DNA of 33,165 nt, taken from contig NZ_JXCA02000030.1 of NCBI RefSeq assembly GCF_000828085.3, positions 181,433 to 214,597 of the forward strand, given 5' to 3'. Below are positions 7,844 to 16,375 of this stretch, in pieces. A program made the translations under genes and the position numbers. Position 1 is the first letter of the stretch. Each line of letters opens with the position of its first letter. Source of the stretch: Scytonema tolypothrichoides VB-61278 (lineage in GTDB: Bacteria > Cyanobacteriota > Cyanobacteriia > Cyanobacteriales > Nostocaceae). The notes below the pieces were generated by a model. It was not told the origin of the DNA and searched no databases. It was given only the letters and a program-made list of their open reading frames with translations.

Positions 7844-8068
7844 TTGAACAAAAAATCACAAGATAAGACACTTTGGTTTCAAACCCGGATTTCTCACCAC
7901 GATTTCACAAAGACTTATCTGACCTGGATGAACGGCAAAATAACCCATTCAACACTCTGTCAACATTTGGTGCATCGTCAAGGGTGCCCGAAATTTTCTC
8001 TGTGTAAAGCTTGTGAAAATTGCGATTGCATAACTTGTAAAAAATGCGGCTCAAAGTCTCTTAAATAG
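7844..8068 (+). CDS. Hypothetical small Cys-rich protein
   Basis: A 74-codon frame with a TTG start, or 46 residues from ATG 7928. I do not recognise a family. The C-terminal half is rich in Cys and His: LCQHLVHRQGCPKF, then CKACENCDCITCKKCG, with CxxC and CxC spacings compatible with metal binding. There is no clear ribosome-binding site, and it diverges from the porin gene only 40 bp away, inside what should be the porin promoter. It could be a gene, a remnant, or chance. Confidence 0.3.
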   Translation: MNKKSQDKTLWFQTRISHHDFTKTYLTWMNGKITHSTLCQHLVHRQGCPKFSLCKACENCDCITCKKCGSKSLK

Positions 8069-8191
8069 GGCTTTTCAACTCATTTAAATACACATCTGGT
8101 GTAGGGGTGGGCATTGCAATGCTTACCCCACTTATTTCGAGGGTATATTGCACCTGTATTTTTGTATTTTATCCGGTTGCAAACCACTGTA

Positions 8192-8307
8192 ATACCAATT
8201 TTATATGAGGCGGCACATTATTTTACCCCTCCCAACCTCCCCGAATTCGCGGGGAGGTGTCGCAGGCGGTGGGGTTCTTTCTATGCATCTTCATATGGAA
8301 ATGGTAT
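8192..8307. repeat. MITE-like element, 116 bp, with inner hairpin
   Basis: The ends ATACCAATTTTATATGAGG (8192-8210) and CTTCATATGGAAATGGTAT (8289-8307) are inverted repeats matching at 15 of 19. A perfect 8-bp stem, CCTCCCCG with CGGGGAGG (8236-8257), sits inside. No coding potential; resembles miniature palindromic elements frequent in Nostocales intergenic DNA. The rest of the spacer (8308-8469) is AT-rich without visible features. Confidence 0.6.
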
Positions 8308-8469
8308 AAGTTGAAAAGTTGTTCAACAACAAGTTTATTATCTAATAAAAGTAACTGAAAAAAAAGCACGTCAGGTATTGAAATCAAAAATTCGAGTATT
8401 TTGCATGAGGCTTGAAATAATTAGTACCAATTAGAAATCAGCCTTGATAATTCAAACCTACGAAAATAA

Positions 8470-8521
8470 GTTTGTAGTAAGTATAGCGCTTATATAAGTA
8501 CGCTCTCTACTTACTACAAAC
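8470..8521 (-). terminator. 14-bp perfect hairpin after the Rieske gene
   Basis: GTTTGTAGTAAGTA (8470-8483) is exactly complementary to TACTTACTACAAAC (8508-8521) across a 24-nt loop. It lies 23 bp beyond the stop of the minus-strand Rieske gene. There is no strong U tract on that strand, so it may stabilise the 3' end or be a repeat rather than a true intrinsic terminator. Confidence 0.45.
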
Positions 8522-8543
8522 CTTGTAGTGCTCTCTTACAAAT

Positions 8544-9515
8544 CTATACAGTGCCAAAAGTGACACCCTGGTTTTTAAGCCACTTACGGTAAATAACGGT
8601 GGTGCGATCGCTTGGCAGATGATATTCCGCTTGCAAGTCTAAGGGCAGACGTTTTGGTCGTTGGGACTCGATGGCTTCAGCGTCTTGACTCATAACCATA
8701 CCTGTAAAGTTATGGAATTGCTTTTCTGGAACATTGTGGTTTAGGAATGTCCACCTCCATACAAGGCACTCCTCCTCATCAACAGGCGTTATGGTGTAGA
8801 AGATAATCAGAGGTTCATCAACTGCTCTTCTGCGTAAGGACGCAGTTAAGGGACGCAAGACGCGAAAGTCTAGATTGTAGGAGTTCACCTTTCCTTGAAT
8901 CTTAGGATCGTTCTCCCAGACATGAACATTGTTGATGTGGATACCATCTGGCTTTACCTCAACTTTAAAGTCATCATTTATCCTTGCATATTCAGGGTTG
9001 CCTATGGTTCCCCCATGCACAAAGGGTACGTGATTGACATCAATGAAGTTTTCTAGGGCGCGTAAAGGGCTAGCTCGATAGAAGGTGGGACCAAAAACAA
9101 ATTTGTGGTAGTTTGGGTTATCCCACTCTGGCAAGGGAGGTACGTCTTTTTCTGGTGTGCCGAGACTTACCCAGACAAAGCCGTAACGCTCTTTAATATG
9201 GTATGTTTGAACACAAGCCTTTGACCGTTCTGGTGGTGGTTGATCTGGGTGAGCCGGAACGTGTACACATTTACCTCCACCGTTAAAGGCAAGACCGTGA
9301 TAGGGACAAACCAGAGCATCGTTCTCAATCCATCCCTGTGCCAGACTGGCTCCCCGATGCGGACAGCGGTCTTCCCAAGCTACGGCTTGATCGCCATTAC
9401 GCCACAGGACTAAATCTTGTCCCAACAGACGAACCTTGAGGATTTTTCCTGGTTGCAAGTCTTGGGAAGTTGCTACTACATGCCAGTCGTTCTGGAGAAC
9501 TACATCGGTGACCAT
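8544..9515 (-). CDS. Rieske [2Fe-2S] non-heme iron oxygenase, alpha subunit type
   Basis: A 323-residue oxygenase. The N-terminal Rieske domain has the cluster ligands C-P-H-R-G and C-P-Y-H-G (near residues 51 and 70). The catalytic domain has the mononuclear-iron motif NFIDVNHVPFVH (near 155-166: Asp, His, His). The layout is that of vanillate-demethylase/pheophorbide-oxygenase-like enzymes, which hydroxylate or demethylate cyclic substrates with electrons from a separate reductase; no reductase gene is in the window. The start is supported by AGGAG 9 bases upstream of ATG. It lies 249 bp downstream of, and on the same strand as, the FAD monooxygenase, so a shared pathway is likely. The substrate is not readable. 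Confidence 0.88.
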   Translation of the reverse strand: MVTDVVLQNDWHVVATSQDLQPGKILKVRLLGQDLVLWRNGDQAVAWEDRCPHRGASLAQGWIENDALVCPYHGLAFNGGGKCVHVPAHPDQPPPERSKACVQTYHIKERYGFVWVSLGTPEKDVPPLPEWDNPNYHKFVFGPTFYRASPLRALENFIDVNHVPFVHGGTIGNPEYARINDDFKVEVKPDGIHINNVHVWENDPKIQGKVNSYNLDFRVLRPLTASLRRRAVDEPLIIFYTITPVDEEECLVWRWTFLNHNVPEKQFHNFTGMVMSQDAEAIESQRPKRLPLDLQAEYHLPSDRTTVIYRKWLKNQGVTFGTV

Positions 9516-9764
9516 TTTGATTGACTCCTATATATAATGGGTGAACTTGAACAAATTATTATGTACGTATATTTACTGCAAGACTAGAGTTTTGCAAGTC
9601 ACTATTCTCTCTAAGTCTCCTTCAAAAACGGAGACTATACATAAGTATTGAAATTTAAACGGTGAAAGCCGAGAAAACTGGTTTGGCGGAACTTTGAATT
9701 TTCACAACTCAAATAGAACTCCCACATCACCGGTTTTGAAAGGCAAGGGTGCAGGTGTTTGAGT

Positions 9765-11441
9765 TTATGAAACACGACTCTCTACTGTTCTGGACTTTAT
9801 CGAGCTGAGTGTCTGCGATTTGGAAGATGACTGGGACGAATTTTGATGAAAAGCCCCTCTAACTCGGTCAATGAGTGCCTCTAAGTCCACAGGCAGAGTG
9901 TCACCTCTCCAAGCTACGTGTCCATCAGGTCGTACCAAAACATAGGCACGCTCATAAAGCTTGGCAATTTCAGGCTTATCGATGTGCTGGATAATCATTG
10001 GCACTCCTTTTTCCTGACAAATCTTTGTTAATGTTTCAACTCCCTGTGTGGAGTCAAAGCACATCAGGACAAAAGAACGACCGAACAAATCCAGAGTAGA
10101 TTTTCCTGGTTCCAACCAGGCATGGGGTGCCCGATCGCCAGGGTAACTACTTTGTTCCCACTCGAAGGGGTCATCGCTAGGAGGTGTACCGTCAGAGATG
10201 ATTGCAGGGGACTCATAGCGGAACCCGAAGTGAATTCCAGGGGCATCAAACTCGCGCTTCACGTTACTACGTTCCATGCCAACAGCCATCTCTTTGCGGA
10301 TTTGTTCGCCCTCTTTTGAGTCACTCATAATAACTGGAGGGACGGCGCGTTTTTGAGTGCGTTGCAAATTGACGTTTGCTGCTTCAAGGTTTCGCACTGC
10401 GATCGGACGGCGTTCAGTTTCATAAGTGTCTAGTAAGTTGGGACCAGCCCAGCCCTTGAGAGTGGCAGCTAGTTTCCAACCTAAATCAGCGACATCACCC
10501 ATACCAGTGTTCATTCCAAAACCACCAGAGGGTGAAAGTGTATGAGCGCTGTCACCGACGAAGAAGATATTTCCCACTCGGTACTTCTGGGCCACTCGGT
10601 GGGTAAGACGCCAGGGAAGGTTGGAAACAATCTCAAAAGGGGTATCAATTGATATGGCGGCACGGATGGCTTCTTCGGCGTCACGCACACTTCCGTCTTC
10701 ATTTGGCTTTAAAATTAAGCGATACAGTGAGTCTCCGTCTACTGCTCGCAATGGTTCCTGAATGATTGGGTTGACCAAATAATAGACCATTGCATGGTTT
10801 TTTCCCATCACAGTCGCCAGTTCAGGTGCCTTAAACACAACACTCTGATACGCCTGGGTAGGGTGGAAGCTAGGGGCATCAACACCACAAGCCTTACGCA
10901 CCATACTACGAGCACCATCGCAAGCTACCATGTATCGAGCGTGGATGACTTCTGTGGTTTCTGTTTCTAGATTTGTGACATGGGCAATGACACCCAAATC
11001 TTTCTGCTCAAAACTATCCAAGCGAGAGAGAAGCCGAATCACTCCATCTGGATATAGTCCCAAGAAATTTAGGAATACTGGAGCAAACCAGTTTTGCGGA
11101 CAGACTTGCTCTGGTTCTGGTGTGTAGTCAGGTAGCGATCGCTCGGCATAGTTCGGAAAGTTAGCTCGGTATATTTCGTGTCCACCAACGGATGTCACCC
11201 AGGCAATATCTAGAGTATGGTCGCTAGGCCAACCAGCATTGCGTATTTGTTGGGCAATGCCCCAACGGCGGCAAAACTCCATTGATCGGGGTCCAACTGT
11301 ACTGACCTTGGGATCACTCACCACCCCATCAGTCTGATCTATAAGAATGCAATCGATACCTTGGTAGCGTAGTTCCACTGCCATCGCTAGACCAACAGGT
11401 CCGCCACCGACTATTAGTACATCTGTTTTAATGTTGTTCAT
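9765..11441 (-). CDS. FAD-dependent aromatic monooxygenase (PheA/TfdB type)
   Basis: Flavoprotein hydroxylase of about 558 residues. It has an N-terminal dinucleotide fold (VLIVGGGPVGLAMAVEL), the NAD(P)H/FAD DG motif (MVACDGARSMVRK), and the GD motif (FFVGDSAHTLSPSGGFGMN) that binds the FAD ribityl chain. A C-terminal thioredoxin-like extension (LDLFGRSFVLMCFD to VLVRPDGHVAWRG) is typical of phenol hydroxylase/MhpA-like members. It is expected to hydroxylate an aromatic or polyketide-like ring. ATG 11441 is chosen; a GTG at 11453 would add four residues, and neither has a strong ribosome-binding site. The Rieske gene follows on the same strand. Confidence 0.88.
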   Translation of the reverse strand: MNNIKTDVLIVGGGPVGLAMAVELRYQGIDCILIDQTDGVVSDPKVSTVGPRSMEFCRRWGIAQQIRNAGWPSDHTLDIAWVTSVGGHEIYRANFPNYAERSLPDYTPEPEQVCPQNWFAPVFLNFLGLYPDGVIRLLSRLDSFEQKDLGVIAHVTNLETETTEVIHARYMVACDGARSMVRKACGVDAPSFHPTQAYQSVVFKAPELATVMGKNHAMVYYLVNPIIQEPLRAVDGDSLYRLILKPNEDGSVRDAEEAIRAAISIDTPFEIVSNLPWRLTHRVAQKYRVGNIFFVGDSAHTLSPSGGFGMNTGMGDVADLGWKLAATLKGWAGPNLLDTYETERRPIAVRNLEAANVNLQRTQKRAVPPVIMSDSKEGEQIRKEMAVGMERSNVKREFDAPGIHFGFRYESPAIISDGTPPSDDPFEWEQSSYPGDRAPHAWLEPGKSTLDLFGRSFVLMCFDSTQGVETLTKICQEKGVPMIIQHIDKPEIAKLYERAYVLVRPDGHVAWRGDTLPVDLEALIDRVRGAFHQNSSQSSSKSQTLSSIKSRTVESRVS

Positions 11442-11810
11442 GAGATTTATCACCGTTCAAGATTTGGTTGTTATTATTTTTGAAAATTGGCATTAAACTC
11501 TTGAGTTGTGCACTGGTGCAGTATTCCTCAGGCTTCTGTTTGGTAAGAGTTTCAGGCAATTTTCTAACGTCGAACTCAGGTTTATTTATGTTCTTGTCTC
11601 TTAATTTATTCCCAAACACCCTTGCTCTACATCTAATGAATGTCATCTCCAAACCATTACATTTGTCATGAGGTTATATTGTTGATTGATCGTTGTAATC
11701 TAGCAGTCGTTGTTGCAAGCGATCGCCCAGAGGGCAGACGCAAGGGGCGCGCATCGCAAAGCGCGTATCAGACTACAGGGGCTTGAGAGAGTTTTAAGGT
11801 TTTTGCACTA
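11442..11810. other. Upstream region of monooxygenase; no secure gene
   Basis: A 74-codon minus-strand frame (11428-11652, TTG or ATG start) overlaps the monooxygenase start. It has no recognisable domain and its only GGAG abuts the internal ATG with no spacing. 11700-11770 carries a HIP1 octamer and GCGC-rich repeat words. The region probably holds the monooxygenase promoter, but I cannot pick out convincing boxes. Confidence 0.35.
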
Positions 11811-11882
11811 GTAGTTTATAATTTCCAATAGCCGTATAATTTTGTAGAGGATTGCTCACCAAAACACCGTCGGAGAGGGGCA

Positions 11883-13074
11883 ATGGAACGACAACGGTAT
11901 ATCGTGCGCCTAAGCACGGAAGAGCGGCAGGAATTAGAAGCGATCGTTAAAAAAGGCAAAGGCAACGCCCATAAGATTCGGAATGCGCAGATACTGCTGC
12001 ACAGCGATGAAAATGGTGAGCGTCTGACAGTGGAAGCAATAGCCAAATTGCTTCATTGCAACAAAGATACCGTCTGTGAGGCACGTAAACGGCTGGTAAC
12101 GCGTGGTTTCAGGGGAGCCCTGGAGCGCAGGAAAAGGGAACATCCAGCGGTGGAACAGCTCTTTGACGGTGCAGCCGAAGCGCGGCTGATTGCCATTGCC
12201 TGCAGCACCCCTCCCGAAGGGCGGTCCCGTTGGACGTTGCAATTGCTGTCGGATCGTGTCGTGGAACTGAAAATCGTGCCACATTGCACGGCAAATACCG
12301 TCCATGAAGTGCTAAAAAAAACGAACTCAAGCCTCATTTACGGGAATGTTGGGTTATCCCCCCGGAGCAGGATGCCGACTTTGTAGCCGCTATGGAGGAT
12401 GTACTCGAAGTATACCATCGTCCCTATGATGCGGATTTTCCCGTGGTTTGCATGGACGAACAACCGGTACAACTCACCAGGGAAACATGTGTTCCCCTGC
12501 CGCCTGAACCCGGCCAGCCCCAGCGATACGACCACGAATACGAACGAAACGGCACCGCCAGCATCTTCATGTTCAATCAGCCCAAAGCTGGAAAACGCAC
12601 GGTTTCAGCCCAAGAACACCGTACCATGAACGATTGGGCGCAACAGGTCAAAACCCTCCTCGACGAGAAATATCCATCGGCCAAAAAAGTTGTGCTGGTG
12701 TGCGACAACCTGAATACCCATAAACCCGCCGCCCTCTACAAAACCTTCCCCCCAGAGGAGGCACGACGCCTGCTAAACCGACTCGAAATTCACCATACTC
12801 CAAAACACGGCTCATGGTGAGCCACTGCGTTGGGCGGGTTCCCCGACTTGAAGCAACTGGCGAACCCGAAGGGCTTAACATGGCCGAAATCGAACTCGCT
12901 GTCCTTACCCGCCAATGCCTTGACAGACGCATTCCAGACCTTCCAACCCTTCGCGCCGAACTCGCCGCTTGGAACCTGCTGCGAAATGATGCTCACTCCA
13001 AAATCAACTGGCAATTCAATACCGCAGACGCACGCATCAAACTTAAACGCTTGTATCCGGTTATTGATTATTAA
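11883..13074 (+). pseudogene. IS630 transposase, A8 frameshift site plus disrupting insertion
   Basis: DDE transposase. The first frame (11883 to about 12325) has a helix-turn-helix region (VEAIAKLLHCNKDTVCEARKR). At CTAAAAAAAACG the ribosome must shift -1 to continue into NELKPHLRECWVIPPEQDAD and the rest. The second segment holds catalytic Asp 1 (VVCMDEQ) and Asp 2 (LVCDNLNTH) and reaches HHTPKHGSW. There it hits TGA created by a 56-bp insertion; the frame resumes at 12874 as LNMAEIELAVL with the third catalytic acid and ends at 13074. The A run fits programmed -1 slippage (A-AAA-AAA), so the first break may be natural. The insertion is not a multiple of three and inactivates the copy. Confidence 0.88.
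12818..12873 (+). repeat. 56-bp palindromic repeat inserted in the IS630 transposase
   Basis: The sequence between the codons for GSW and LNMAE is foreign to the transposase. GAGCCACTGCGTTGGGCGGG begins it and CAACTGGCGAACCCGAAGGG ends it, with GCCACTGCGTTG roughly complementary to CAACTGGC around a loop. A related copy lies at 23245-23288, and part of it (ACTGGCGAACCCGGA) appears on the minus strand at about 4239-4253. Confidence 0.75.
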
Positions 13075-13083
13075 GGACTACTA

Positions 13084-13961
13084 GACTTGATTAATAACTA
13101 ATCAACCGGAGTTGATATAATACAAGCTCTTTGCTTTATGTTTTTCATATTAGAGAGTGATCGGGAAGAACTAGGGAACACAGATCGCTATTTCTCAAAA
13201 GACTGTACTCAACCTAATTAAACGTAAAATGTCCGCCGCGAAGCACTTGTTTGTGTCCGCAGGGCGATATTTAGTATTTATGTACTAGCGTGGTTGATAG
13301 TTGCTCATACATCCTTTCGTTATGCAACGTCATCAGCCAGTTTGTTGAGGCAACCACCTTATTTGATAGCAAGTCAACTGTCTTTAGCTAGTTATTTTTT
13401 AAGGTTTAAAAGTTACAATATTTATCAAAGTAGTATTTATACTTAAAAAAAATTACTTGCCGCTATTTATGAATTGGCTCCCGCTCTTAGCGAGATAGTT
13501 TTTTGCTGCTTTTCTAAAAAATTAATAAACTTTTTGAGGTCACAGATTCATGGTCAACATTTGGACAATATTCGTTCGTCGCAGAGTGTCGGTTGTTGTT
13601 TGCGCTATTGCAACCGCAATATTTGGCATTGAGTTTAGTATTTAAAAATATTTGTTTGAATCGAGGACTAGGAGTTAATTTAAGTACATTTAAAGGGCGA
13701 TCGCCTAGAGATGGAAATTCATAACTTTTAAGCGATGGCGATGCTCCCAAGGGGAGCCGCGCTCCTTGGCGCGATCGCACCCACTAAAGAAGTTGTGTTT
13801 CTAGAATCAGCAACAGCAGACACTGATATATTTGCTGAATCTTTTTATTTGCGACTACAACCCTCTTGACAAAGTGCTGATTATCTCAACTTGTCACGAA
13901 TGATCTGGATCTTTAGTAGATAATGGTTTTTCTTTAGGATCAAAGCAATGTAGGTATTTTA
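13084..13961. other. Gene-free spacer between IS630 and aldolase
   Basis: About 880 bp, mostly AT-rich. Frames here (e.g. an 88-codon minus frame at 13514-13780) show no domain and run through HIP1-rich repeat text. Two GCGATCGC sites (13699, 13771) flank a GGGGAGC/GCTCCTTGG-type palindromic patch (13740-13770). The 40 bases before the aldolase ATG are AT-rich, without a clear Shine-Dalgarno. Confidence 0.4.
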
Positions 13962-14717
13962 ATGGCAAATAACTTTAAGCAAAGACTGAAACAAAAAGAA
14001 ACTCTGATCGGTATTGTAATCAAACTCCCATGCTCAGAAACTGCTGAAGTGTTGTCACACATCGGGTTTGACTGGTTTTGGATAGATATGGAACATGGGG
14101 CTCTCAGTTTAGAAAAAGTCCAGTTAATTATGCAAGCAAGTGGCGGGCGCTGTGCAAATTTAGTCAGGGTACCTTGGAATGACGCCATTTGGATAAAGAG
14201 GGTACTAGATACGGGATGTGATGGGATAATTCTGCCTCAAGTCAAAACACCTCAAGAGGTTAAATATGCCCTTGAAGCTTGCTTATATCCTCCACAAGGA
14301 AGTCGGAGTATTGGAAGTGGAAGAGCACAAAACTATGGAATGAGTGTTCAGGAGTACTTGAAGACGGCAAACGAAAACATAGTCATTATTCTACAAATTG
14401 AACACATTGATGCAGTGAAAAACATTGAATCCATAATTGATGTTCCTGGTTTCGATGCTATACTTATTGGGCCATTTGATCTTTCCGGCAGTATGGGAGT
14501 GCCTGGTCAGATTAATCATCCTGATGTACACAAAGCAATTAATTCCGTTAAAGAAGCATGTTTTCAGAAAAATATACCAGTAGGCATTTTTACCACTGAT
14601 TCTAAGGGAGCAATATCAGCAAAAGAAGCAGGATATAGCTTGATCGGAGCAGGTGTTGACGCAGTGTATCTCTGGAAATCGGCAAAACAAACTCTTGAAG
14701 AGATTAATTCAATCTAG
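13962..14717 (+). CDS. HpcH/HpaI-family class II aldolase
   Basis: A 251-residue aldolase of the 2,4-dihydroxyhept-2-ene-1,7-dioate/2-keto-3-deoxyglucarate type: metal-dependent retro-aldol cleavage of 4-hydroxy-2-oxo acids to pyruvate plus an aldehyde. Visible family marks are WIDMEHGALS (catalytic His near residue 45), NLVRVPWND (pyruvate-binding Arg), IILPQVKTPQE, the metal ligand Glu in LQIEH, and the metal ligand Asp in GPFDLSGSMGVPG. It stands alone on the plus strand, convergent with the aromatic block, and ends before a strong terminator. Substrate and pathway are not evident; a link to aromatic breakdown is possible through family members but not shown. Confidence 0.85.
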   Translation: MANNFKQRLKQKETLIGIVIKLPCSETAEVLSHIGFDWFWIDMEHGALSLEKVQLIMQASGGRCANLVRVPWNDAIWIKRVLDTGCDGIILPQVKTPQEVKYALEACLYPPQGSRSIGSGRAQNYGMSVQEYLKTANENIVIILQIEHIDAVKNIESIIDVPGFDAILIGPFDLSGSMGVPGQINHPDVHKAINSVKEACFQKNIPVGIFTTDSKGAISAKEAGYSLIGAGVDAVYLWKSAKQTLEEINSI

Positions 14718-14850
14718 TACACCGGGCGCGGAAATAAACTACCCATTCCAAATCAATGAAACGCTTACGCTGTATACCTGTTTGAATTTTGAATTTTGAA
14801 TGAGCGAATTCCGCCTTGCGGTACTAGCCTCCTGTAAACGGTTACTATGA

Positions 14851-14888
14851 AACTGACGGAGATTGCCCCCGTCAGTTGTTTTTTTATA
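14851..14888 (+). terminator. Rho-independent terminator after aldolase
   Basis: AACTGACGG (14851-14859) pairs perfectly with CCGTCAGTT (14869-14877) and is followed by GTTTTTTTA. It lies 134 bp after the aldolase stop. The U tract is only on the plus strand, so it serves the aldolase rather than trpB. Confidence 0.78.
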
Positions 14889-14928
14889 AAATGTTTACTA
14901 CAAACCTGTTTCAAACCCTTCAAGACAT

Positions 14929-16155
14929 TTAAAAAGTATCCAAGAATTTCGCAACCGTTTGCACATCCTTGTCACCACGTCCAGAACAGTTGATGACAAT
15001 TCTGGGAGAACCAGTTAGTTGTGGACAAAGAGTTTCCAACAAAGCGATCGCATGAGAAGTCTCCAATGCTGGAATAATCCCCTCCAGTAGCGACAGACGC
15101 TTAAACGCCTCCAACGCCTGCTCATCCGTGACACTGTAATATTCAGCACGTTGAACATCCTTCAAATAACTATGTTCCGGACCAACACCAGGATAATCTA
15201 ACCCAGCACTGATAGAGTGTGCTTCTGTAATCTGACCATCTTCATCTTGCAGAACATAACTCATTGCGCCGTGCAAAACACCGACTCTACCAAGTGTTAA
15301 AGTTGCCGCGTGCTTTTCAGTATCAATTCCTTCACCAGCCGCCTCAACTCCAATTAAGCGTACAGATGGTTCATTCACAAATTCATGGAAAAGCCCAATT
15401 GCATTGGAACCTCCACCAACACAAGCAAGCAAAATATCTGGTAGTCCACCCCATTTTTCTTGAGACTGGCTACGAGTTTCTTTACCAATGATTGCTTGAA
15501 AATCTCGTACCATCATCGGGTAGGGATGAGGACCTGCAACAGAACCTAAAATGTAATGGGTGGTTTCCACATTTGTTACCCAATCCCGAATCGCTTCTGA
15601 TGTTGCATCTTTGAGGGTTCCGGTTCCTGCTTCTACTGGACGAACTTCTGCTCCCATCAAGCGCATACGGAACACATTCAACGCTTGTCGTTCCATGTCA
15701 TGGACGCCCATGTAAATCATACACTTAAGACCAAAACGGGCGCAGACTGTAGCAGTTGCAACACCATGCTGACCGGCTCCAGTTTCGGCAATAATCCGCT
15801 GTTTGCCCATGCGTTTGGCGAGTAATACCTGAGCTAAGGCGTTATTAATTTTGTGTGCACCTGTATGGTTTAAATCTTCTCTTTTTAAGTAAATTTGCGG
15901 TCCCGTCCCATCTGGTTTGGCGTAGTGTGCTGTGAGGCGTTCGGCAAAGTATAGGGGAGTAGCGCGTCCTACGTAGTCGCGTAATAGTCCCTGTAGTTCA
16001 TTTTGAAAATCTGGATCGTTGCGATATTTTTGATACGCTGTTTCTAATTCACTCAGTGCAGGCATTAATGTTTCGGGTACGTACTTGCCCCCAAATTGAC
16101 CAAATCTGCCTAATGCATCGGGTTGCTGAGTCGTTCTAGGTGTATCTGCTAACAT
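14929..16155 (-). CDS. trpB: Tryptophan synthase beta chain
   Basis: PLP enzyme that condenses indole with serine to give tryptophan, working as an alpha2-beta2 complex with TrpA. Its 408 residues are the normal length. Marks: [18 protein letters not shown] near the N-terminus; [18 protein letters not shown] with the Schiff-base Lys near residue 100; [15 protein letters not shown]; the PLP-phosphate loop [10 protein letters not shown]; and a C-terminal [12 protein letters not shown] has AGGAG six bases upstream. It is the last gene of the minus-strand aromatic block, 220 bp after trpA; a MITE-like element lies in that gap. Likely a TrpB1-type, TrpA-dependent enzyme. Confidence 0.96.
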   Translation of the reverse strand: MLADTPRTTQQPDALGRFGQFGGKYVPETLMPALSELETAYQKYRNDPDFQNELQGLLRDYVGRATPLYFAERLTAHYAKPDGTGPQIYLKREDLNHTGAHKINNALAQVLLAKRMGKQRIIAETGAGQHGVATATVCARFGLKCMIYMGVHDMERQALNVFRMRLMGAEVRPVEAGTGTLKDATSEAIRDWVTNVETTHYILGSVAGPHPYPMMVRDFQAIIGKETRSQSQEKWGGLPDILLACVGGGSNAIGLFHEFVNEPSVRLIGVEAAGEGIDTEKHAATLTLGRVGVLHGAMSYVLQDEDGQITEAHSISAGLDYPGVGPEHSYLKDVQRAEYYSVTDEQALEAFKRLSLLEGIIPALETSHAIALLETLCPQLTGSPRIVINCSGRGDKDVQTVAKFLDTF

Positions 16156-16193
16156 GGAATCTCCTGATTTTGAAATTTGGAATTGAATTTTCA

Positions 16194-16368
16194 GGACTTA
16201 CGCTAAAACTATCAAAAAGTTCAATTAATTTCACTACAGCAGGGAACAGGGAACAGGGAGCTCTTAATAGGCTTGATGGTCTAGTGGTGTCCGTATTTTC
16301 TCATTAGTTCATGTCCTAATCTACCTGGCAACTGCTATACAGAAAAAAACATAAAAATGCGTAAGTCC
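16194..16368. repeat. MITE-like element with GGACTTACGC ends
   Basis: Perfect 10-bp inverted ends GGACTTACGC (16194-16203) and GCGTAAGTCC (16359-16368). Inside is a tandem GGGAACA repeat (16246-16258) and no ORF. It lies exactly between trpA and trpB, so it is transcribed within the block. The end word recurs at 3369-3379. Confidence 0.62.
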
Positions 16369-16375
16369 AAAATTG

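Larger units (their letters stand above)
11811..13081 (+). mobile_element. IS630-family insertion sequence, 1271 bp, TA target
   Basis: The ends are defined by imperfect inverted repeats starting GTAGT: left 11811-11833 and right 13059-13081 match at 16 of 23. They are flanked by TA dinucleotides at 11809-11810 and 13082-13083, the target duplication of the IS630/Tc1-mariner superfamily. One transposase fills the element. A 56-bp repeat inserted at 12818 disables it. Confidence 0.88.

Noticed and set aside
11428-11652. 74-codon minus-strand ORF overlapping the monooxygenase start, considered as a peptide precursor
   Set aside because: Poor ribosome-binding site, overlap with the next gene, no repeat or leader-core pattern, no maturation enzyme specific to peptides nearby.
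13514-13780. 88-codon minus-strand ORF in the IS630-aldolase spacer
   Set aside because: Part of it is HIP1-rich repeat text translated by chance; no recognisable family.
16246-16264. GGGAACA tandem repeat as a CRISPR-like or regulatory array
   Set aside because: Only about two and a half heptamer units; a common short tandem repeat in cyanobacteria.
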